From positions 868,001-932,000 of the forward strand of contig JASVEC010000006.1 of NCBI GenBank assembly GCA_030770535.1: DNA of 64,000 nucleotides, read 5' to 3'. How positions within the stretch are numbered: the first letter of the stretch is position 1; every line of letters starts with the position of its first letter. The notes beneath the pieces were generated by a model. It searched no databases, was not told the origin of the DNA, and was given only the letters and a program-made list of their open reading frames with translations. Shown here one piece after another: positions 40,647-51,732 of the stretch. Source of the DNA: Batkoa obscura (Eukaryota; Entomophthoromycota; Entomophthoromycetes; Entomophthorales; Batkoaceae). A program made the position numbers and the translations under genes.

Positions 40647-40749
40647 ATATGAGGAAGTATTTTTTTGTTCAAGAATTTTACTAATAATTTTTCCGCTCAA
40701 TAGCGCTTAAAAAGTCGAAAAAGTGATGAAACCAAAAAATACCCCATAT
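40647..40749 (-). mobile_element. MITE copy 8
   Basis: Reverse orientation, ATATGAGGAAGTATTTTTTT through to AATACCCCATAT, with TAGCGCTTAAAAAG in the centre. Confidence 0.82.
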
Positions 40750-40828
40750 CATGGCTTTTTTACTTTTATTTATTTGTCCATTTTTTAAGTGCCATTGAGC
40801 AAAAAATTGTTAGTAGGATTTAAATAAA
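40750..40828 (+). mobile_element. MITE copy 9 (partial)
   Basis: Forward remnant caught between copies 8 and 10. CCATTTTTTAAGTGCCATTGAG and TTGTTAGTAGGATTTAAAT identify it; its right terminus is lost. Confidence 0.6.
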
Positions 40829-40934
40829 AATGAGGGTGTATTTTTTTGTTTAAGAATTTTACTAACAATCTTTCCGCTAAAATAGCGCTTAAAAATGGAA
40901 AAAATAATGAAGCCAAAAAAACACCCTCATATAT
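40829..40934 (-). mobile_element. MITE copy 10
   Basis: Well-conserved reverse copy, TGAGGGTGTATTTTTTTG to CACCCTCATAT. It appears to have inserted into or against copy 9. Confidence 0.85.
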
Positions 40935-41605
40935 ATTCGCATATTATAATCTTATGCTTGTATAGATTAACTTGCGCTTTTTATATCGTTATCATTCAAT
41001 TATAGCACCATAACAAATAAAGATTAGTATGTTTATAATGCACCTAATACTTTATGTTGATATTGTATTTAAACATTGATTCTGATAATAAAAATGTAAA
41101 GAAATGTTTAAAAAAGTGATTTTTTGATATATTTGACTTTAAGAATAATAGCTTTGCTATTTTATATTATTTTTAGTTGTATTGAAATATTTAATACATT
41201 AAATTGAGCCAGAGTTATTGTGACAATTCTTATTTTTTTATGTTTATTTCTGTTTGAATATATCGATTTTCCAAAAATGTGGTTTTTTATTATACAATTC
41301 AATATTATGGATTAAATTAATTCTAGAGCACTATAGGCATATTAAACTCTAATCTGTTAACAAAACAGGCTATCTTTAGTTTATTTATACGCATTTGTAT
41401 AACTTAAACTTGCAATTTATTAAATTAAATCAAAACAAAAGGTATATTGGAATGTTTGAACCATACAATAAAAAAACTTAAAATCAGCTTAATTTTTTAT
41501 TAGTTATTTAACTATCAGTTATTTATTATAAAACTTAATTTCAATACTATTCATTAAAACATCGAAGATAAACTTATTAAATCGTTAATATTCATATTTT
41601 CAGTG

Positions 41606-44600
41606 TTATGTATAATTTTTTAAACTATCTTCCGTCTCCATGGTTTGATAGATGGTTATAGGTTTACTAAAAATATTAACTATTTATTCATATATAGTAT
41701 GATAATAAACTTACATATCTCCATTTTTAAACGCAGCTAAACTTAAAATCCTAGATTTCTCTCCCAACCTTGATCGGGTCAATGTGCTGGGTGAGAAATA
41801 CGCCACAGTATCCAATTTAAAATCATGCTGTTCAAGCACGCAATTGATAATTAGTGGCGTAAGCATTTGGCACCTTTCTGGTTCCAACGCACCTGGGTGA
41901 TTATTTTTGATTTCAACCATTAATAATATTCTTTCTGCATCCAAAAGTCCAATCATAGCACCCCCAGAGACAATTTGAGAATGACAAGCTTCAATTGACT
42001 GTTCGACATCAAATGTAAAATGAGAAATGCCATCTACATCAAAGGTTTGATCCATTGGCCCTAATACATACAGCAAGGGTGAAGTTGCAATAATTTCTTC
42101 AATAGGGCGAGTATCATGACGTATATCGGGGTACAAGAAACCAAGGTCTCCAGTTCGTACATAAAACAGAGAAGAATCACCACCCTGTATTTGTGCTCCA
42201 AACCTAGATGCTTCAAACTCATTCGAAGGAAAATATAAACCATCTGAAACAGAATCACTGGATATCCATATCTCACCTATCTCATTTAATTGGCACACTG
42301 TTGATGTTACTGGGTTCACTATGGCTACCATCGTGTCCCTACTTATACGGCCAGAATCAAGGATACGTAATCCTGGCTCGTTATCTTCTAAGGGACGTAC
42401 ACGTCCCATCCTAAGCGAGGGGAAATGTAAATTAAGTTCTAAGCTCGCTTGACCTAGATGAGCACGATGACTAATTAATGTATGAAAGGGTGTTGTATAA
42501 GATTGAGCAAAAGCAGAACTATCCAGTTTACTTCCTAAAGTCAAGGTCATGGCTAACTGTATTATGCTTTCATCTGGTCTGGATTCCATGGGTATCAATA
42601 AACACCTTAATCTACTTAGAGGATAATTTTGGAATTCGGATTGAGAAATAGACGTTGTTGCATGTTTAATCATAGGTGGAGTAGCATATGAAGCAACACA
42701 GCCATTATTACCTATCAAATTAAACCATGATTTAGGTGAATAAGCAAAATCCGATTGATCAAAATGAATAGTATGACAACCAACATAGATGCCAAGTAAG
42801 GCAAAATGCAAGAAGCCAATTCCATTATAAACCCTAGCACAAGTCACCAGAGGACGAGAGGCTGTCAACCCAAGCTCATATTTATGAAGTTTACATTGGT
42901 GAAGAAGAGAAGGAGCATTGAAAGAAATACACTGTCTTTCCATATCAGCAGAGAAATACAATAGCACTAATACACCTAATACACCAGTGTAAAGCCCTTC
43001 CAGTCTAGCTTTGCTTTTTGGAATTTTAGTAACATTTACTAGCGGTGGAAGTACAAATCCTGGCTTATTTTTAAACATGACTTGTGTCCCTTTATTCTTC
43101 AATCTTTCTTCTGTTACTGGATTAACTAGTATTAATTTGATTTTAAAATCAATAATTAGCTTTTGTAATGTAAGTATCTCTTCCTTAATCCTTGTGTTAT
43201 CAAAGTCCCAATAGGGTATGACTACCATGTTGGCAGCAAGTGCGGCATGAACACTAGTGAGATAATCGAGTCCTGGTGGCATAAGTATAAGGATAGGCGA
43301 TTGTGCTGGTATCTTTTGAGTAACAAGGTAATGAGCAAGCGTTAACACTTTCATGTTAATCTTTGAAAAACTAAGTGATTTGGATTCCTTTCCTTTTGTA
43401 TCCACAATTGAAAAGGCAGGATCGCTTCCCATTGCAGTAGAACGCCATTGTAGTAATTGAGTAATTGATTTGAAGCCTTCTAAATCTGAACCAAATCTTT
43501 CATCAATTGCAGGCGGGATAATTTCCATTCCAGTATGCTGAGCAATTTTATAATAAGCATCCTCCTCATCGTAAGAAAGCAACGAATCATGATTGGATGA
43601 AATATTTGAATGTATGGCAGTAAACAAGATTGGTAATTCACCAGATAAAAGTAGTTTTCTAGTACGATAATAATTGACAATCTCAATCCCATTACGGAAT
43701 CTACGTGGTAGTGTACCTGGCTTAACTAAAAGTATAATGAATGGATCAATTTTATGAAACTCAGTACAATTTTTCCTTATGGATGATGAGATTAATGATA
43801 ATACTTCTTTATCTGTTACTTTTGTCTCTGCTCCAACAACACAAGCTGGTAATCCACGCGAAGTCACTTCAAATATAGTACAATCTTCTACCTTATTTAT
43901 AGTATTTAGTATGGTATTGGTGATATCTTCAGAATAATTGATAGTAATTGTAGGAATACGCGTATCTTGAATAGAACGTTGGGATCCTGGGCTATGACTT
44001 GAAATTAAATCCTGAGTGTGAATAAGTTGATTCAACCAGCCAAATATGACAAGTTGTTGATCCACTAAAGAGCCAGACAATCCAGTGCGTAAAAACTCGC
44101 CTTCAAGAGGTTGTAAAGTATCAGGGAAAAAAGCCGTTGCCCTAAACTCTGTGGCTGTTAAAGTTGGCATATTCCAATACCCGCCACTTAAAGCAGGAGA
44201 ATCTACCCATATTTCACCTACCATATCTGGTGAACACACTGTATTATCTATTGGGTTTACGATAATCACTGTAACTTCTGGCATAAGGTTACCAAAAGAG
44301 GTTGTTTTTAAAACATGTGGATCTACTTTATTCGTAATAATTTCAGCTGGTAATTGATTTGCTTCATATTGACGTATCCTTTGTAAGCTTAATATTTCCC
44401 TATCTAAATATAATAATCTTGGATCAATTTCTATGTCACTATGATCCTGGTTACGCGGCTCCCCAATACTTACGATCATACCACCATGATTGGTTAGACT
44501 ACACACAGGGGCAAGTACATCCCAAGGATCTTTGCATCCAAAAGGATTAAGGAAGTTTTGTACTAAGTCTCTATCAGCAGAAGTATCAGGTACAAGTGAA

Positions 44601-47257
44601 TCAATCATTAACATTTCTAACGAATCTAAAGCTTGTGAATCTGGGTTTCTAGTAGGATTGCCTTGGTGATATAAAATTGTTTTTTTAAGCCCCGAATAAT
44701 CGACCACTGTATAATGAGCTGTTTACAAGGCATTCAGTAAAAATTTATAATTTAAATTAACAAATGCGTTACCTTTATATTTCGACAAGCAATTAAGAAA
44801 TCCCTGGGGTAAATCAAAGATGGCACTGCTAACATAAATAGCATGTAATCCACAAAAAGGAGCAATAAATCCTCCTAATAAAAGTCCCAAATGGGCTCTT
44901 GGCTCAATAGCAATCACCAGATTTTTATTTCCACTATGACTTGTTTGGACTGGTAAATTTGGATTATTAGAATAACTAGATTCATTTGGCAGAGGTGATC
45001 TTTCTGGGTATTTTGTATTAGCGAGGCTACTCCTAAGTGGAAGGAACTCCCTAAAAGATTGACATTGAGCCATAATTGTACGATGGCTTATCCCAATCCC
45101 TCTAAGTTCTCCAGAAATGTCTTTACTATACTCAATCATTGCCAAATCACTTAATGCTGCTGGATCTTTAAACGCTATAAGCCTTTTCTTTTTGAACGTT
45201 TGTGTGATCGTCTCTGAAGGTCTTAACCATTCAAATTTATTTGTCCAATTATCTGGACTTGAGCTACCTCCTTTAGAAATTGATTTATAGTTGGTTTCTG
45301 TTGATAAAACAGCAACAGAACCCGAGTCATTGAGAATATACATCAAATCGTCCAAAGTTTCAGTAACCACAATAGGTACAGCGACTAAGCCCGCAATAAA
45401 ACAACCAAACACAGCAGCTAAAAACTCTGAAATTTCTACTTTACGAAAGAATAAACCTATCCTACTTCCGCTGGGGTATCTGACCCCTTTTTTATTAATT
45501 AGAAGTGAATAGTACCTTTCTACTAAAAAATGAAACTTTTCCCAGCTTAAACTGCTAGCTTCTTTTCCTTTCGAATCAATTACCGTATAAGCAATCGCTT
45601 TTGGAGTGTTTAATGAACGATGATTCAATACTCCAATGATATTGGGGTAATTTGAAAGTGGTTTGTTTTCATTATAACCATAATATGATGATGATGCTTC
45701 TCTAGAGCCAATTGAATTGTGACTTGAAGTGATTGAATTCCTACGTCTACCTCTTCCTACATCATATGAATTCCTACTGCTTTCATAATCAATATCGAAA
45801 TTTCCTACTTTCTCATAACTTTGTGAAGAACCAATTCCATAACTTCCTTGTTCACTATATCGGTTATTGGACATTTCTAATTAAAATTTAAGCTTGATTA
45901 ATCTAAAAATTTAACTTTGTATTGACTTAATTACCTCTAGATCCCCCATAATCCACCTTATCTGAATTTCTATAGCCCCCAGGCGAGTGATGCTGTGCAT
46001 ATGACTCGCTCCTTGTATGCTGCATATTCCTTGGATAAATTGGACCTAAACGATGAGTTTTAGATACAAAAAGATTAAACTGTTCTTACCTTCATCAATC
46101 GAATGAAAGTGGGTAACTGGTCGGCGAGGCTCATTCCTATTATTTCCTTGGTTATAGCGGTCCATCTCACTCACTCCAGAATGGTGACGTTGGTGTGAAT
46201 TTGGCTTATATGGCTTTTCAAATCGAATACCTTCACTTGTGCCTCTAGGCATAGTGCGAAACTTGGATTCTGCAGTTAAATTGTTCATAGCATTATTGGT
46301 GTTACTGTTGGAGTAAGTTGGACTTATTCTACTTGCGTTATTTGAGTAAGTTGGCTTTGTAATAACTTCAAGTTTGGTTGTAGTTTGACCAAAGCCTCCA
46401 TAATTGTTCTGCATTGAAATATCCTCACCAGATCGATACCTTGAGTTGGACTTAACACTGTTTTTACTGGAGTACTCTTGGTTATGTTGGTCGCGGTTCG
46501 ACTTTACAGATGGCTCAAAATAAGTATTATTTTCAACAGGTTGCTGATCATAGTAACTGTTATAAGATTGTTCACGGTTTGATTTTATAGATGGTTCAAA
46601 ACATGTATTCTTCTCAGCAATTTGATTTTCGTGATGATTGTTGTATGATTGATCTAATAATTTTGCTTCCTTTGGTTTAGCTGTTGTAGAGTGGTTCAAG
46701 TGGTTACCTTCATCTTGATAAAAATGGCTATTTGGATACCTATTATGATGGCCATTATTTCCTTCTTCATTTCTAATATAAGAGGGATTAATTTCATCAA
46801 TCTGGTTAAAAAAAGAGTTAGTAGTAGATGGGTTATAAATTTTATCTTCAAACTGTTGTAAAGCTGCTTGAGGTTTAATGTTTAAATTCGAAAGGTTTTT
46901 CCCCACTTCGTGCACTGGGTCATGGATCACAAGTTCTGTGGTATCATAATTATTATTGTTTATATTACTATAAATTGATTGATTGATTGGAAAATCCATG
47001 GGTCCATTTTTGAGCTTTGGACTATTTACTTTGATGATATCATTATCGCTTTCAATATACATTGGAGAATCGGATTGAGCTATTTCTTCTTGCTTTGGTA
47101 AATAATTTTGTAAAAGTTTATTTAATTTTTTATCAAACCCTTTCTTGGTGATATCTCCCTCTTCCAATTCCTTTTGTAATTCTTGGATCTCTTCTAATAC
47201 ATCGTTTGGTAAATCTAAATTTTGCGGGTAGTCTTGCATTGACAGTAACATACTCAT
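41606..47257 (-). CDS. DIP2/CMR2-type protein: DMAP-binding domain plus two adenylate-forming (FAAL-like) domains
   Basis: Five exons (47257-46090, 46045-45935, 45876-44773, 44706-41715, 41666-41606) give 1811 residues. The N-terminus LPNDVLEEIQELQKELEEGD followed by ITKKGFDKKLNKLL is a DMAP1-binding domain (about 18-60). A ~430-residue disordered Asn/Ser/Tyr/His-rich linker follows. Two ANL-superfamily domains then start near residue 500 (IIGVLNHRSLNTPKAIAYTV) and 1212 (ITQLLQWRSTAMGSDPAFSI). This order defines DIP2, whose animal and yeast members act in lipid (diacylglycerol) metabolism. The usual STTG-type phosphate loop is altered in both domains. The last 61-bp exon was added because it continues the family end (FKNGDIKPITIYQT parallels the FLADQLDPIYVAYN type) and uses GTAAGT and TTTTAG ends. 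Architecture is firm; enzymatic activity is open. Confidence 0.9.
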
Positions 47258-47678
47258 CTACACTTTAAAAAATCAATTTTTTTAGTTAAAATGGTTAACT
47301 TAAATTGGTGGTGTAAAGTGAGTTTTGATTTTTTTTTGAAAATATAACGTACTGATGGTAAAAAATAGTGATTTTTTTGACCTGATCTCATTTTAATAAT
47401 AATATGGGTTATAAATAGAATCCTTTTTGAAATAAACTAAAATTAGATTAATTATTAGGACTTGTTAATTAAAATAGAACTTTCATAAATTAATCACATT
47501 TTAAAAGTTGCCTTTAAATAACCTTTTAGACTATTTATAAGTTTGTTTTTAAATCTATTATAATACATTTATCAGAGAAAACATTTAATATAACCTTTTA
47601 ATTTTAAACGTTTTTTCGACCTAATGTTCTAATTTTAAAAAGCTATGGTTTTATTTTAAAACCATTTACGTTTGTTTT

Positions 47679-47830
47679 AGAACTAGTTACATTTATATGC
47701 TTTTTTTTAGTTTGCTGTTAATATCTTTTATAATGAATCTACGAATGCTAAACACCGCGTTAAACCACAAATTCATTATAAAAGATATTAACAGCAAACT
47801 AAAAAAAAGCATATAAATGTAAATAGTTCT
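47679..47830. repeat. foldback hairpin, 60-bp arms
   Basis: Arms 47679-47738 and 47771-47830 are inverted complements: a 52-bp inner part without mismatch and one mismatch in the outer 8 bp. They are separated by a 32-bp spacer. The arms contain TTTAGTTTGCTGTTAATATC. No coding capacity. No clear target-site duplication flanks it. Confidence 0.93.
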
Positions 47831-48857
47831 ATTGGTATAGTTTTAGTATTATACAGCTGTTTCAACTGGTTTTGCGAACTGTTTAGCAGTAATTTTTACA
47901 GTTTGCTATCTATCTAACTGATCTTTAAAGTTTATATTTTGGCAAAATTTAGTATGAAATTTACTCTCAAATTAACTGTTAAGTAAATAATAAAAGAACT
48001 GCAATAGCTGTAATAAGCATTCTGTTTTCGAAAAACTCTGAATTTCTAAGTTAAGATGAGCAAGTAAATAATGAAAAGTAGACAAATTTATCGTTTAAAT
48101 TAGAAGAGTGTGTCCCTTTTAAAGATTAAGTTGAAGCTTCAAAATATGGTCAAAATATACTTTATTATTTAACATAAAACAAATACTAATTTAATTTAGT
48201 TATTAAATTAATATAATAAGTAGGATTTTTAATGATTTTATTAAATTAAATTAAATTTGAATTCTACACACCTCCATAGAAATGTAAATTAGAATACCTT
48301 AATTTAGAAATTCCGTTAAGAAACTTTACCTCTCTCAAACTTCAAAGCTATTTTTTCATTGCCTTTTTAAGATTCTTGTGATTTAGTCCTAAATTTAACG
48401 AAAATCAGCTTTTTGCATTAAATCATATAGAAATTTAAGTTTCCTAATGAGTAAATGTTAACTTATAGTTTTTGAGAATTTTAAACTAAAAAAAACTATT
48501 TACATAAATAATATGATTTAATATTTTATTAATTTAAAAACTAATAAAAAATAGAAAATAATTTTTTTTAACATGATATATTTATTGCTTTTTTAAAAAT
48601 TAATAAAAAAATTATAATCAGCATCTGGACAGCAGTTAACAATATAGTTAATTTTATTTCTTATTTTTTATTTTTGTATCAATTAATTTATAATAAAATA
48701 ACTTTAACTTTAATTATAAATTAAACAATTGACTTTATTTAGTTTTTTAATTTAATTTGGGGTTTATTTTTTGACAATAAATTTTTATATAAAACTAGGT
48801 ATAATAAAATGTTTAATATAAAATTTAAATTTCAAGTTTTTAAATTTGCGTTTTTAA

Positions 48858-48965
48858 TATATGAGGATGTTTTTTTTGGTTTCATTATTTTTTCGATTTT
48901 TTGAGCGCTATTTGAGTGGAAGAATTGTTAGTAAAATTCTTAAACAAAAAAATACATCCCCATAC
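48858..48965 (+). mobile_element. MITE copy 11
   Basis: Full-length forward copy, ATATGAGGATG to ACATCCCCATAC. Confidence 0.88.
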
Positions 48966-49169
48966 GCTTTATATTATTTTTATTAAATATTTAAAATAAC
49001 TTTACTAAATACAATATACATATATATATTATATAAATATATGGCTATTTCACTTTATTTTTTATTAAAATAAAATTTTTAAAAATTTTAATATAATAAG
49101 GAAAATGTGAAATATCGCTTCATCAGTTCTATGATTGATTATAACACAATAATCAATTCAAAGTTCCTT

Positions 49170-49275
49170 ATATGGTGATGTATTTTTTTGTTTAAGAATT
49201 TCACTAACAATTTTTCCGCTTAAATAACACTTAAAAGATGGAAAAGTAATGAAACCAAAAAAAACACCCCCATAT
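49170..49275 (-). mobile_element. MITE copy 12
   Basis: Full-length reverse copy, ATATGGTGATG to ACACCCCCATAT, with ATAT at both boundaries. Confidence 0.87.
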
Positions 49276-49289
49276 AGATTTACTGTGAT

Positions 49290-49620
49290 AATTGCTACCA
49301 ACTGATCGCGAAGGACTTATTGTCCACGTTTTAATGTCCATGCTTGACAACTATAATAAGAAATAACTGTTATCATGTTCTTTATATATAGTCACCCAGT
49401 TGGTGTATAAAAGAGATCCTTCAACATGATGACTCGAGGCTTTTAATTGAATTACTCCCTGATGTCGTACTTTTAATAAAGCCATTAAGTTTTATAGTAT
49501 TTTACGTATATTTTATATTAACATCTCCTATTTTATTTATTTTACATAGTTCGTAGCTTATTACGTATTATTCCTATTGATTTATGTCTATCTTAGTTAC
49601 ACAAACTAAAACCTTTCGAC
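49290..49620 (+). pseudogene. exon-like fragments of an unknown gene
   Basis: Less AT-rich island directly after MITE copy 12. It contains protein-like runs: LLPTDREGLIVHVLMSMLDN at about 49292-49351 and KEILQHDDSRLLIELLPDVV at about 49410-49470, separated by an intron-like AT-rich gap ending in TATATAG. A third short run near 49552 follows another AG. No start, stop or longer frame makes a whole gene, so I read it as a decayed or transposed gene fragment. Family not recognised. Confidence 0.35.
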
Positions 49621-49927
49621 TTACGGCCAGTTAATTAAGCTAGAACTGCTTTCAACTCCAACCACTGAGTACCAACTTTCACAACTGTTTAATTAATTTA
49701 ATATTTAAAAAGTTTATAAGAATTAACATATAGGCAGATATAAGAAGCTATTTTAAACCTTAAAAGTTTTTACATTATATATTTAAGAAAATTCATAAAA
49801 TAAATAATAGTTTAAATATTGATATTAATTTTTTTACTAAGCATTATGGAAAAAGTATAATTGGTAGGCATTTTAAAAAAAAAAATTACAATGGAAAAAT
49901 AGTTCTAAAGCATTAAGTAAGATAGAA

Positions 49928-50034
49928 AATGAGGGTGTATTTTTTTGTTCAAGAATTTTACTGATAGTCTTTCCACTCAAACAGCGCTTAAAAAATGAAA
50001 AAAGCGATGAAACAAAAAAAACATTCTCAAATAT
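49928..50034 (-). mobile_element. MITE copy 13
   Basis: Reverse copy flanked on both sides by AAAT, a non-palindromic candidate target-site duplication. Confidence 0.85.
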
Positions 50035-50353
50035 TAATTAATTTTAAAAAGTTAAATTTTCTATTTATAAACATAATAAAAAATAATTTAACTGCTAATA
50101 ATAAAAAACAAAGCTATAAAAAAATATAAAAAATATAAAAAAATTAAAAAGTATTTATATTTTATTAAACATAATAATAAATTACACTGCTATCCAGTAT
50201 CTGATAGATAAAAAAGTGATATAATTTTAATTAAAGTTATGAAGTCTATATAAAATAGAAAATTAGAAGATCAACTTTAGCTTATCTTATAAAAATAACT
50301 GAAAATTTAAAAATTTCAATATTTACTAAGTAGTTTATTAAATAATAAAGATC

Positions 50354-50458
50354 AATTGGGGATGTATTTGTGTTTAAGGATTTTACTAACAATCTTTCCA
50401 CTCAAATAGTGCTTAAAAGATGGAAAAAGTGATGAAGCTAAAAAAAACACCCCCAATT
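50354..50458 (-). mobile_element. MITE copy 14
   Basis: Reverse copy with GGGG and CCCC ends flanked by AATT on both sides instead of the usual ATAT. Confidence 0.87.
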
Positions 50459-50993
50459 ATTGAATATTAATATTAAGTTATTAATAGCTAAGTTAATAAA
50501 TAATCAAAAAGCAAATAGTTGTAATAATAAATAAAAATTATTATAATATTGTTTGTATTACATAAGGATGGTTAATTATAGTTTTGGGGCTAACCACTCC
50601 CTCCTATGCAGTTGTTTATTAACTTAATAATATATTAATAATATAATCACAATACTAAAATTGTTTATTTATTTAGTTATTTAATAGTAAATCTGGAATG
50701 TTGAGTACAAAGCAGTTAATAATAGATATTTCTCAATGAAGTTTTGTAAAAGTATGGATTTGTTTATATACTACAACTTTGATCAATATCAATATATAGG
50801 TTGTATTAGTAAAAACCTTGCTAATCCGCGAATTTTTATTAAATTTAGTAGAAATTCTGCTAACTTACAATATAAATTGTAATAAAATGATTTAAAACTG
50901 TATTCGGGTTACTTTTACTTTATAATAAAAAAATTATTTTTATAGAATTTTAACCAAAGTTTTTAAAATATAAATTTTTAAAAATTAGATAAA

Positions 50994-51022
50994 AAAATGA
51001 AACTAATTGAACATCCCCATTT
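50994..51022 (-). mobile_element. MITE end fragment
   Basis: Only one terminus is recognisable: AAAATGAAAC, then AACATCCCCAT. It lies 80 bp from copy 15. The rest is lost or unrelated. Confidence 0.4.
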
Positions 51023-51103
51023 TTACATTTTAGTTTATTTTAGTTTATTTTAGTTTAATAAATTTATTAAAAAAAAATTATGTGACTTTATAAAAATTAA
51101 TAT

Positions 51104-51209
51104 ATATAGGGGTATTTTTTCAGCTTCATCACTTTTCACATTTTTTAAGCGCTATTTGAGTGGAAAGATTGTTAGTAAAATTCTTAAACAAAAAAATACA
51201 TCCCCATAT
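51104..51209 (+). mobile_element. MITE copy 15
   Basis: Full-length forward copy ending ACATCCCCATAT; the left end is slightly diverged (ATAGGGGTATTTTTTC). Confidence 0.87.
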
Positions 51210-51610
51210 GCTAGCATTAAAAAAGGATTTATGCTTTTTCAATATTAAGTTAATATTTAATGATTATGAATAATATTCAATTTCAATTAACTTCAAGTTT
51301 CAGTTCCACTCATTTTAACTTAAATTCAACAATTTTAATTTTGAAACCAATTATTTACCGTTTGGTTAATCGAACAAGTAAATAAAATGCGTTAAAAACT
51401 AACAATTTAATAATCTCGTTAAACTTTAGATGAATCAGTTTAGTAAGAAACTTGGAATATCAATTGAAATTAAGTAACATCATCGAAAAATAAAGTTTAA
51501 CGAAGATGATCTTGGAAGTAATTAACTATAGGAAGAATAAATAAGATTTTAGGAGATAATACAAATGTCCTATATTTAACTGAACAAACGATAAATAAAC
51601 CCAGAATTAG

Positions 51611-51619
51611 TATAAAAAG
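51611..51619 (+). promoter_or_regulatory. TATA box candidate for secreted repeat protein 1
   Basis: TATAAAAAG about 115 bp before the ATG, followed by an A/T-rich leader with an AATTT microsatellite. Confidence 0.4.
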
Positions 51620-51655
51620 AAAGAAAAATAGGTTCAAAAGATTATTATCCTTATA

Positions 51656-51683
51656 ATTTAATTTAATTTAATTTAATTTAATT
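51656..51683. repeat. AATTT microsatellite
   Basis: Five to six tandem AATTT units in the leader region of the secreted repeat protein gene. Confidence 0.85.
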
Positions 51684-51732
51684 CAATAGATATTATATTA
51701 GCCTTTTAGAACTTAATACAATTAACAACAAC

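Larger units (their letters stand above)
39224..41605. other. intergenic spacer dense in MITE copies
   Basis: 2.4 kb of AT-rich DNA holding five element copies in 0.8 kb (40123-40934). No gene is seen on either strand. Confidence 0.6.
47258..51732. other. large intergenic region with hairpin element, MITEs and decayed coding fragments
   Basis: 4.5 kb, the largest spacer. It contains the foldback hairpin (47679-47830), five full and one partial MITE copies, and exon-like fragments near 49290-49620. The rest is AT-rich and featureless. Confidence 0.6.

Noticed and set aside
50561-50610. Short inverted match GGTTA...TAACC within CATAAGGA...TCCTATG
   Set aside because: Arms are short and gapped; not distinguishable from chance without more copies.
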